Origin: an uncultured Oscillospiraceae bacterium
GTDB lineage: Bacteria > Bacillota > Clostridia > Oscillospirales > Ruminococcaceae
Assembly: GCA_934232845.1 (NCBI GenBank)
Contig: CAKQGD010000010.1
Coordinates: 1-39,662, forward strand
DNA: 39,662 nt
Direction of reading: 5' to 3'
In this document: positions 1-6,916 of the stretch, one piece after another
How the letters are laid out: each line of letters begins with the position of its first letter
Position numbering within the stretch: position 1 is the first letter of the stretch
Program-made: the position numbers and the translations under genes
The notes under the pieces: model-generated
The model's database searches: none
The model's input: the letters and a program-made list of their open reading frames with translations, nothing else
What the model was told of the DNA's origin: nothing

Positions 1-108
1 CCCCGTTCGGGCGGTCAATCATGTTTCATCCGATCGTATAAAACGCTTTGCCGCAGAATCCGCGGTCTTCCGTTTTATTTTAAATACTTTGAAAGGAAGT
101 TAAAATCC
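1..108. other. Leader region upstream of the moxR gene
   Basis: No gene is visible in this stretch. It ends in the ribosome binding site GAAAGGAAG about 9 bases before the ATG at 109. A TATAAA hexamer near 36-41 could be a -10 element, but I see no convincing -35 partner. Confidence 0.4.
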
Positions 109-1074
109 ATGCCGCGTACCATTCGTGAGGTTTCCGAGGCCGTTCTGCGCGAAACGGAGCGCATCGTGATCGGCAAGCACGAAAAACTTCGCCTCATTCT
201 GACCGCCGTCCTCGCCGACGGGCACGTTCTGCTCAACGATCTGCCCGGCGTCGGAAAAACCACCATCGTCAAAGCGCTGTCGCGCGCGCTCGGCTGCCGG
301 GCGGGGCGCATTCAGTTTGTGCCGGATCTGCTGCCGAGCGACATTCTCGGCATGCAGATCTACAATCAGAAAACGGGCGATTTTGAACTGCGTCAGGGTC
401 CCGTGATGACCAACTTGCTGCTGGCCGACGAGATCAACCGCGCCATCCCCCGCACACAATCCGCTCTGCTCGAGGCGATGGAGGAACGGCAGGTTTCCAT
501 CGACCGCGAAACCTTCGCCCTGCCGCGGCCCTTTCTCGTGCTGGCGACACAAAATCCTGTCGAATCCGAGAGCACCTTTCCCCTGCCCGCCGCTCAGATG
601 GACCGTTTTCTGATGCAGCTTTCGATCGGCTATCCTTCTCTGGAGGAAGAACAGCGGATGCTTCGCATGCTCGGTGACGAGATTCCTCTCAGCGCTGTGC
701 AGCCTGTGACCGGCGCCGAAGAACTGGCCGCCCTGCAGCGTGAAGCACACGGCGTTTTTGTTTCGGACGCCGTCGCCGAATATATCGTCACGCTCGTCGC
801 CGCTACCCGCGAAAGCAGCCGCCTGCTGACCGGTGCAAGCCCCCGCGCCTCCCGCGGACTGTATAAAGCCGCCAAGGTCTTTGCTGCGATGGAGGGGCGT
901 TCCTTCGTCACGCCGGACGACATTCAAACGCTCGCCATACCGGTGCTCGCGCACCGGCTGACACTTGGCGCGGACGCCCGCTTTTCCGGCGTCACCGCAG
1001 AGAGCATTCTCCGCGACATTCTTTATAAAATCCCTGTTCCCGCGGCGGACGGAGGAACCCTGCATGCGCGCTGA
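109..1074 (+). CDS. MoxR-family AAA+ ATPase
   Basis: 321-residue cytosolic AAA+ ATPase of the MoxR/RavA class, the size usual for the family. The Walker A motif GVGKTT is near residues 47-52 and Walker B LLLADEIN near 103-110, followed by the RAIPRTQSALLEAM segment typical of MoxR. MoxR ATPases act as chaperones in maturation of complexes and are nearly always paired with a DUF58 protein, as here: the next gene starts inside the last codons of this one. The family assignment is secure. The client protein is not known, though the neighbours suggest a membrane or cell-envelope process. Confidence 0.93.
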   Translation: MPRTIREVSEAVLRETERIVIGKHEKLRLILTAVLADGHVLLNDLPGVGKTTIVKALSRALGCRAGRIQFVPDLLPSDILGMQIYNQKTGDFELRQGPVMTNLLLADEINRAIPRTQSALLEAMEERQVSIDRETFALPRPFLVLATQNPVESESTFPLPAAQMDRFLMQLSIGYPSLEEEQRMLRMLGDEIPLSAVQPVTGAEELAALQREAHGVFVSDAVAEYIVTLVAATRESSRLLTGASPRASRGLYKAAKVFAAMEGRSFVTPDDIQTLAIPVLAHRLTLGADARFSGVTAESILRDILYKIPVPAADGGTLHAR

Positions 1075-2347
1075 AGCCGTGTCCGCTGGCGAAGCCAGCC
1101 TGCTCATTCATCCGTGGACTCTTGCGGGAGAGGCCGCCGCCGGCATCCTTGCCGCCGCGTTCGGGCTGACGCCCTTCGCCGGGCTTCTGCTGTTTTTCTT
1201 CGTGTTCGGCGTTCTCGCGCATGTCTGGGCGCGTCTTGCCGCAAGGGGGCTGTCTCTTTCTCTTTCTATACGGGAAGATCGTCTTTTTCCCGGGCAGGAA
1301 ACGGTGCTCTCCTACTCGGTCGTCAACGGCAAGCTGCTTCCCCTCGTGTGGCTTGAAACGGCGCATCTTCTTCCGGAAAACCCGCCCGCCGCGCCGAAGG
1401 ACGCCGTGCTGGAAACCGAAGGCGCATTTGTTCCCGCTCAGGAGGTCAAGCGCCGCTTTTCCATGATTCTCTGGCGGCAGACCCTCCGATGGGACGAGCC
1501 TTGGACAGCGCTTCGCCGCGGCATCTACCGGGAAACCGTCGTGCTCCGCACGGGAGACGGTCTGGGCCTGCTGCCGAAGGAATTTTCTCTTCCCCGGGAG
1601 CAATGCCGAACTCTCGCCGTCTATCCCGCGGTTGTGCCGGTACAGATCCGCCTCTTTCTGCGAAATCAATGGGACGCGCAGAGCGGCGCACAGGGATATG
1701 CGGAGGACCCCACCGTCATCCGCGCCACGCGCCCCTATCAGCCGTCGGATTCCGTACGGCGCATCAACTGGCGTCTTGCGGCCCGGCAGCAGCCTCTCTC
1801 GGTCAATCGGTACGAAACCATTCTGCCGAAGTCGGCGCATTTTATTCTCGACTCCGAGTCGTTTAACGGATTTATTCCTCATGCCGCCGAGCTGGAGGAA
1901 ACACTCTCGGTTCTCGGGTCGGTAATGATCTCTCTCAACGCGGCACATATTGCCTGCGGTCTCTCCGTAAGCCAAAGCGGAGAGATGCCCGCCCGCAATC
2001 TTTTCGCTCACATGGGCGCGGATACGGAAGAGCTTTTGTTCGCGCTGGCATCCTGCCGCCTCTGCCCGCTGCGCCCGATCACCGATCTGGACAACCCCTC
2101 CAAAGACCGCGTCGCTCCGCCTGTTTTTGATGTGCAGGATCTTTTTTCCAAGGCGCATCAGATCGGTCGTTTTTATTACGCTGCATATGATCTTTCTTCC
2201 CTTGCGGGGCGCACGCTTCTCTCCCGTCTCGATCCGTCCGCCACGACGATTCTGACCGCCGAAGAGCCCGATTCCCGCGCGCACGGCGCACTCGGCGCAT
2301 TTGAGGTGGTTCCCCTCTCCCGCCTGAGAAAGGGGGAAAAAGCATGA
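1064..2347 (+). CDS. DUF58 domain-containing protein
   Basis: About 427 residues. I place the start at ATG 1064 because GGAGG lies 8 bases upstream; a longer reading from 965 would run deep into the moxR gene. Two hydrophobic stretches near the N terminus (AAAGILAAAFGLTPFAGLL and the segment after it) suggest membrane anchoring. The DUF58 core is recognisable at RPYQPSDSVRRINWRLAARQ in the middle of the protein. DUF58 proteins accompany MoxR ATPases, and their von Willebrand-like fold may bind metal or protein partners. It overlaps the moxR end by 11 bases and the next gene by 4 (ATGA), so the three are probably translationally coupled. Confidence 0.9.
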   Translation: MRAEAVSAGEASLLIHPWTLAGEAAAGILAAAFGLTPFAGLLLFFFVFGVLAHVWARLAARGLSLSLSIREDRLFPGQETVLSYSVVNGKLLPLVWLETAHLLPENPPAAPKDAVLETEGAFVPAQEVKRRFSMILWRQTLRWDEPWTALRRGIYRETVVLRTGDGLGLLPKEFSLPREQCRTLAVYPAVVPVQIRLFLRNQWDAQSGAQGYAEDPTVIRATRPYQPSDSVRRINWRLAARQQPLSVNRYETILPKSAHFILDSESFNGFIPHAAELEETLSVLGSVMISLNAAHIACGLSVSQSGEMPARNLFAHMGADTEELLFALASCRLCPLRPITDLDNPSKDRVAPPVFDVQDLFSKAHQIGRFYYAAYDLSSLAGRTLLSRLDPSATTILTAEEPDSRAHGALGAFEVVPLSRLRKGEKA

Positions 2348-3687
2348 CCGGTCCCCGCACCTATCCCAGCCTCGTTTCTCTGTACTCCTCAACGGTTGTA
2401 TGTATTCTTTTCTTTGAGATTCTGGGCGCTTTCGGCGCTCCGCCGTGGTCTGTGCCTCCCGCCGGACTTCTTGCCGCGTCGGCTCTTTCCTATGGGATAA
2501 ACCGCTTTCTTCTGCAAAAAGAGCGCGAGCTTTGGCAGCTTCTTCTGGCAAACGGTCTGCTTTTTTGCGGACTGTTGGCCGCCTTTGCGCTGACAGATCT
2601 GCTGCCGGACGGCAATGCCCTGTTTCTTCTCGGCTGTGCCCTGCTGTATCTTTTGACGCGCGGCTGCCGTCTCGTGTTTTCTCCCGCGACTCTCTCCTCC
2701 TCCCGCATGCATCTGGAATATGACGTCGTGTGTCTGGCCGTCTACATCTGGATCGGATCTCTGAGCACAATGCATGCCTCACAAATACTGTGGCTGCTGT
2801 CCTCCTGTGCCGCCGGACTGTCCGCGGTGCTGTATTTTCGGCTTGCAGGCTCAGTGCGCGGCGTACGCTCTGTCCGGTCCGGCGGCGCGGCCGCTCTCAT
2901 TTTGGCACTCGGAGCGGTGCTCGGCATATCGGCTCTGCTGCTTGCCTTCGCGGCAAAGCCGGCAGGAGAACTTTTACTGACGCTTCTTCAGACGGGGGGA
3001 AGGCTTCTCCGTTTTCTCTGGAAATGCATCGAACAGTTTTTTATCTGGCTGGATTCACACTTGACGGTGCGCTCCGGTACGGCTCCCTCGATGCAGCCGG
3101 ATTTTAACACAATTCTTCCCGAAGAAGAGACTCTCGCCGAGGCGAACCCCTACGCAGCGCTCGTTTTTATCGCGGCGGTTCTTCTTGCCGCCGTATGCGC
3201 GGGCCTGTGGCTTTTATGGCGGCTGCGCAGACGGCGGATCTCTGTCCGCTCTGTACGGGCGCCCGGTGCGCCGGCCCGCAGCCGCGCGCCTTTATTTGCG
3301 GCGCTCCGGCAGGCGCTCGCCGCCTTTTGGGAGCGGCTCTCCCTGCGCATCGCCGTCCTGCTGCACGGCACCCACTCGGTGGGGCTTTATCTGCGGCTTT
3401 CGCGGGCGTGCCGTTTTTCCCGTTTCTCCCAAAAGCCCGGCGATACTCCGCGCTCCTTTTTGGCACGGCTGAGCGGGGGCTTTTCCGCCCAGGGTGACTC
3501 TAAAAGCGCCGCACAGCTTCTGTGTCTTGCGGATGCGGTCGATGCCGCGCTTTATGCCGGAGCCCCCGGCTTCGGCGCAAAGACGCAGAACGCATGTGAG
3601 ATTTTTTCGAAAACCGTCTCTCTTGTGCGGAGGCCGCATGTAAAGAAACCGCCGGCCGCCGTTTTTTCCGACTCCAAAGGAATTTAA
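2344..3687 (+). CDS. TgpA-like membrane protein lacking the transglutaminase domain
   Basis: 447 residues. About seven hydrophobic segments occupy the first 205 residues (for example AALILALGAVLGISALLLAF), then a loop, then one more membrane helix near 270-292 (ALVFIAAVLLAAVCAGLWLL), then a basic cytoplasmic tail. The tail segment YLRLSRACRFSRFSQKPGDT followed by PRSFLARLSG resembles DUF4129, the C-terminal domain of TgpA-type transglutaminases. In MoxR-DUF58 operons the third gene normally encodes TgpA with a periplasmic or extracellular transglutaminase core between the helix bundle and the last helix. Here that space is only about 65 residues and carries no catalytic Cys-His-Asp domain. 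Function unknown; the membrane topology is seen, the TgpA relation is inferred from order and tail. Confidence 0.75.
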   Translation: MTGPRTYPSLVSLYSSTVVCILFFEILGAFGAPPWSVPPAGLLAASALSYGINRFLLQKERELWQLLLANGLLFCGLLAAFALTDLLPDGNALFLLGCALLYLLTRGCRLVFSPATLSSSRMHLEYDVVCLAVYIWIGSLSTMHASQILWLLSSCAAGLSAVLYFRLAGSVRGVRSVRSGGAAALILALGAVLGISALLLAFAAKPAGELLLTLLQTGGRLLRFLWKCIEQFFIWLDSHLTVRSGTAPSMQPDFNTILPEEETLAEANPYAALVFIAAVLLAAVCAGLWLLWRLRRRRISVRSVRAPGAPARSRAPLFAALRQALAAFWERLSLRIAVLLHGTHSVGLYLRLSRACRFSRFSQKPGDTPRSFLARLSGGFSAQGDSKSAAQLLCLADAVDAALYAGAPGFGAKTQNACEIFSKTVSLVRRPHVKKPPAAVFSDSKGI

Positions 3688-3710
3688 AAGAAGAAAGGTT
3701 GTTTTTTGCC

Positions 3711-4031
3711 ATGTCGCTCTTTACCGATACGTTTACCGTTCCCCTGCCTGCGGAGGAAGCCTTCTCCCGCACGGAAAAGGCGCTGCTCCCCCTTGGCGCA
3801 AAAAAGCGCAATAACGGTTTCGTCCTCCCGAATTCCTCTCATGTGGGGGTCACCTATCCGCTGACCGTGCTGATTGTGATCGAGGCGGACACAGAGGGAA
3901 CGCGCTTTCAAATGAGCGGCTCAAATATGGGCCTGGGCATGATGCAGAAAAAGATCGGCATCACGCGCTTTGCCGAGATCCGCGCAGTGATCGAAAAGGC
4001 CTGCAGGCAAGCCGACGGTGAAGCAACGTGA
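3711..4031 (+). CDS. Small conserved-looking protein of unknown function
   Basis: 106 residues, soluble, with no signal peptide or membrane helix. I do not recognise the family. The ATG at 3711 is preferred over an upstream TTG at 3699 because the AAGAAAGG ribosome binding site abuts that TTG. The sequence alternates short strands and helices (FTVPLPAEEAFSRTEKALL, then VTYPLTVLIVIEAD, then a C-terminal helix ITRFAEIRAVIEKACRQ), which suggests a small alpha/beta fold. It sits 23 bases after the TgpA-like gene and 49 before the SpoIIM-like gene on the same strand, so it most likely belongs to the same operon. Confidence 0.7.
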   Translation: MSLFTDTFTVPLPAEEAFSRTEKALLPLGAKKRNNGFVLPNSSHVGVTYPLTVLIVIEADTEGTRFQMSGSNMGLGMMQKKIGITRFAEIRAVIEKACRQADGEAT

Positions 4032-4080
4032 TTTTTCTTTTCTCTGCGGGAAAGCTGTCTGTATCGGGAGGAAGCCGTCT

Positions 4081-4725
4081 ATGCTGCGCATACTGAAAGA
4101 AGAATACTGCCTGCTGTTCGATTTTCTGAAGGAAAAACGGCGCTTCTGGCTCGCTATGGCCGTTCTCTCCATCGGAATTCCGATATTGGCCGGTGTTCTT
4201 CTGCATTTTACTTTTGTTTCTAACCAGGAGGCGTCGGCTCTTGTCGCACAAAAAACGGCGGAGCTGTTTTCCTCCAAAGAGGTTCTGTTCGACGACGCCG
4301 GAGAGCTGAGCGCATGGGGACTTTTTCAAAACAACATCCTCGCAACATTTTTGACCGCCGGGTTTGGAATCGTGCCGTTTTTATTTCTTTCGGGGCTTTT
4401 CCTTACCTCCAATCTTCTTCTGATCGGAGCGGTGTGCGCCGTCGTGACTTCGTCCAAAACATATTCCCTCGCGGCTGTGCTCTCTCTGATCGTACCGCAC
4501 GGAATTTTCGAGCTGCCCGCACTCTGTCTCGGAGCCGGCTGCGGTCTGCTGCTGTGCGGTGCGCTCTCGGGCGCGGTCTTTCATCCGCAAGGTGCACTTT
4601 TGCGGATTTTAAACGCTTTCTGCGGAACCTTACGCACCATGGTGCTGCTGATCACCCCGCTGCTTGCCGTCGCCGCCGCCGCGGAAACCTATCTGACGCC
4701 TTTCATCTTTTCACTGCTTGTTTGA
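4081..4725 (+). CDS. SpoIIM-like (DUF95) membrane protein
   Basis: 215 residues from ATG 4081, chosen because GGAGGAAG lies just upstream; a GTG at 4018 would overlap the previous gene and has no such site. The protein has about five membrane segments, with a long extracytoplasmic loop after the first. The stretch VPHGIFELPALCLGAG, embedded in hydrophobic sequence, is the hallmark of the stage II sporulation protein M/DUF95 superfamily. In B. subtilis SpoIIM works with SpoIID and SpoIIP in engulfment. However, the superfamily also occurs in MoxR-DUF58 operons unrelated to engulfment, and this location fits that group better. Not called spoIIM for that reason. Confidence 0.8.
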   Translation: MLRILKEEYCLLFDFLKEKRRFWLAMAVLSIGIPILAGVLLHFTFVSNQEASALVAQKTAELFSSKEVLFDDAGELSAWGLFQNNILATFLTAGFGIVPFLFLSGLFLTSNLLLIGAVCAVVTSSKTYSLAAVLSLIVPHGIFELPALCLGAGCGLLLCGALSGAVFHPQGALLRILNAFCGTLRTMVLLITPLLAVAAAAETYLTPFIFSLLV

Positions 4726-4740
4726 TCCGGAGGTGCTTTT

Positions 4741-5421
4741 TTGGAACTGAGTATTTTTGACGTCGTCGGCCCCGTCATGATCGGACCGTCCAGCTCCCAC
4801 ACGGCCGGGGCCGCCCGTCTTGCCCGCGCCGCGCGCATGATCGTGGACGAGCCGTTCACCCATGTGCGCTTCGGCCTGTATGGTTCGTTTGAAAAGACCT
4901 ACCGCGGTCACGGCACAGACCGCGCTCTGGTCGCGGGGGCACTCGGTCTTGCGGAATACGACGAGCGTCTCGCGGATTCCTTCTCTCTGGCCAAACAGGC
5001 GGGTCTGACGTGGGAATTTGCCGCGGACGATCTCGACGGCCTGCATGAAAACTCCGTCCGCATGACCTTTACAACAGCCGACGGATCCAGCCGCGAAATC
5101 GTAGGCAGCTCAATCGGCGGAGGGCAGATTATAATTCGCCGCATCGACGGCTTTGAAACGGAAATCGAAGCCCGCTCCGTGACGCTGGTCGTCATGCAGA
5201 ACGACCGCCCCGGCGTCATTCGGGACATCACGCGCGTACTTGCCGAACAGGGCATCAACATCGGCGTGATGAAACTCTCCCGCCGCGCCCGCGGCGACGT
5301 GGCCTGCACGGTGATTGAAACGGACGCACCCGTTCCGGCGCACACGGTGCGTGCCATTGCCGCGCTTGACAACATCATCCGTGTGCAGGCGCTCGACCTG
5401 CGGGAGGAGGAAGCTCTATGA
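4741..5421 (+). CDS. sdaAB: L-serine dehydratase, iron-sulfur dependent, beta subunit
   Basis: 226 residues. Together with the next gene product it deaminates L-serine to pyruvate and ammonia. The start is a TTG at 4741, supported by GGAGGTG 6 bases upstream and by the usual family N terminus (ELSIFDVVGPVMIGPSSSHT). The PSSSHTAG motif near residues 16-23 belongs to the substrate-binding beta domain. The last 80 residues form an ACT domain (VTLVVMQNDRPGVIRDITRV), the usual regulatory or assembly module. The gene begins 15 bases after the SpoIIM-like gene and overlaps sdaAA by 4 bases. Confidence 0.96.
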   Translation: MELSIFDVVGPVMIGPSSSHTAGAARLARAARMIVDEPFTHVRFGLYGSFEKTYRGHGTDRALVAGALGLAEYDERLADSFSLAKQAGLTWEFAADDLDGLHENSVRMTFTTADGSSREIVGSSIGGGQIIIRRIDGFETEIEARSVTLVVMQNDRPGVIRDITRVLAEQGINIGVMKLSRRARGDVACTVIETDAPVPAHTVRAIAALDNIIRVQALDLREEEAL

Positions 5422-6287
5422 CGTACCGTACCTGCGAAGATCTGCTGCGGCTCATCGAAAATCAAAAAAAGCTCTGGCAGGTCGTGCTCGAGAACGAAAT
5501 ATCCCTTACGGGGAGCACGGAGGATGAGGTGCTTTCCCACCTGTCCGACCGGTGGGAGATCATGACCGCCTCGGCGCACCGCGCGCTGCAAAATCCTCTG
5601 CCCACCGCCCTGCACCTGATCTCCGGCGTATCCGCGCCGCAGTACCGCTATGCCGCGGGCGGCGGTCTCTGCGGTGCGCTCGTCAACCGCGTGATGGCCT
5701 ATGCGCTGTCCTGCAGCGAGACAAACGCCGCCATGGGAAAAATCTGCGCCGCGCCGACCGCCGGCGCATGCGGCATTCTGCCCGCCGTGCTGCTCGGCCT
5801 TTCGGAGGAGCTTTCTCTCACACGGGAGGATCTTCTGCACGGTTTGCTGACCGCGTCCGGCATCGGTGCAGTCATTATGAAAAACGCAACCGTCGCAGGC
5901 GCCGAGGGCGGCTGTCAGGCCGAGTGCGGCGTCGCCGCCGCGATGGCCGCCGCTGCTGCCGTCGAACTTGCAGGCGGAACGCCGGCGCAATCGATGCAGG
6001 CCGTTTCCCTCGCCTTGATGAACTGCATGGGACTTGTCTGCGACCCGGTCGCAGGGCTGGTGCAGATTCCCTGTGCGCAGCGCAACGCCTCGCAGGCGGT
6101 CAATGCGCTGCTCTCCGCGGATCTTGCACTGGGCGGTATGCGCTGCCCCATCCCTGCGGATGAGGTGATCGGCGCGATGCGCTCGGTCGGCAAGGCTCTT
6201 CCGGTTTCTCTGCGCGAAACGGCGCGGGGCGGCCTCGCCGCCGCCCCGACGGCGCGCGAAATCGCAAAGGGCCTGTCGGATGAATAA
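5418..6287 (+). CDS. sdaAA: L-serine dehydratase, iron-sulfur dependent, alpha subunit
   Basis: 289 residues, the standard length for the catalytic alpha chain. It should carry the oxygen-sensitive [4Fe-4S] cluster that activates the serine hydroxyl. Candidate cluster cysteines are visible in TAGACGILPAVL, CQAECGVAAAM and CDPVAGLVQIPCAQR. The glycine-rich middle of the protein (ASGIGAVIMKNATVAGAEGG) is typical of the family. The gene overlaps sdaAB by ATGA, so the two subunits are translationally coupled and made in equal amounts. A strong terminator follows 25 bases downstream, ending the + strand operon. Confidence 0.97.
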   Translation: MTYRTCEDLLRLIENQKKLWQVVLENEISLTGSTEDEVLSHLSDRWEIMTASAHRALQNPLPTALHLISGVSAPQYRYAAGGGLCGALVNRVMAYALSCSETNAAMGKICAAPTAGACGILPAVLLGLSEELSLTREDLLHGLLTASGIGAVIMKNATVAGAEGGCQAECGVAAAMAAAAAVELAGGTPAQSMQAVSLALMNCMGLVCDPVAGLVQIPCAQRNASQAVNALLSADLALGGMRCPIPADEVIGAMRSVGKALPVSLRETARGGLAAAPTAREIAKGLSDE

Positions 6288-6311
6288 AATAAGCCCGGCG
6301 AAAGCATACGG

Positions 6312-6354
6312 AAAAAGCGCCTCGGAATACAAATTGTGTTCCGAGGCGCTTTTT
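6312..6354. terminator. Bidirectional rho-independent terminator
   Basis: A 16-base perfect stem (6312-6327 with 6339-6354, core GCGCCTCGGAA) closes an 11-base loop. The stem carries A-runs on the left and T-runs on the right, so it should work in both directions. It ends the sdaA operon on the + strand and the ruvX end of the convergent - strand operon. This is the strand switch of the window. Confidence 0.93.
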
Positions 6355-6484
6355 CTAAGAATTTGAAAAGAAAAGAAAAGAAATAGGATGTCGTTTCCGG
6401 CACTGCAGTTTCCCTTACCTGCAAGAAAAGAATACCCGTTTTCTATGAAAAACATTCAAGCATTTTCTGAAAAAAGAATGAAAT

Positions 6485-6904
6485 TTATCCTTTGTTCTTT
6501 CGATAAGCAAGATAGTTTTCGAGAATCAGCACCGCCGCAACGGAATCGATCACAGCTTTCCGCTTCTTTCCGCGGACGTCCGCCGCATTCAAAATCCCAA
6601 TGGCGGACACCGTCGTGCTGCGCTCGTCCCACAAAACGACCGGAATCGCCGTCCGCGCGCGCAGCTCCTCGGCAAACTGCCGCGCCAGCTCGCTGCGGGG
6701 TCCCGCCGTGCCGTTCATGTTCAGCGGATTTCCCACGACGATTTCGCCCGCGCCATGCTCCGAAGCCAGTGCCGCCACACGGTCGAGCAGGCGCTCGCGA
6801 TTATGCTCAAACAGCGTGCAGACCGGCGACGCCAGCATCTCTCCCGCGTCGCAGCAGGCGATACCCGTGCGCGCGTCGCCGTAATCCACCGAAAGAATCT
6901 TCAT
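6485..6904 (-). CDS. ruvX: RuvX/YqgF-type Holliday junction resolvase-like nuclease
   Basis: 139 residues, the usual size. It has an RNase H-like fold with the N-terminal DYGDARTGIA motif (catalytic Asp), VVGNPLNMNGT in the middle, WDERSTT near residue 95, and a C-terminal DSVAAVLILENYL helix. The family is essential in many bacteria; it has been tied to Holliday junction resolution and to pre-16S rRNA 5' processing. GAGGAG lies 8 bases before the ATG. The start is only 12 bases after the SpoIID-type gene, which puts it last in the desulfurase-thiI-spoIID operon. Confidence 0.95.
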   Translation of the reverse strand: MKILSVDYGDARTGIACCDAGEMLASPVCTLFEHNRERLLDRVAALASEHGAGEIVVGNPLNMNGTAGPRSELARQFAEELRARTAIPVVLWDERSTTVSAIGILNAADVRGKKRKAVIDSVAAVLILENYLAYRKNKG

Positions 6905-6916
6905 GCCGGTTTCTCC

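Noticed and set aside
992..2782. Long open frame on the - strand across the DUF58 gene
   Set aside because: Arg-rich translation typical of antisense frames in G+C-rich DNA; it would overlap two well-supported + strand genes.
4081..4725. Calling this gene spoIIM as the engulfment protein
   Set aside because: The DUF95 superfamily is broader than SpoIIM, and the MoxR-DUF58 neighbourhood points to the other branch.
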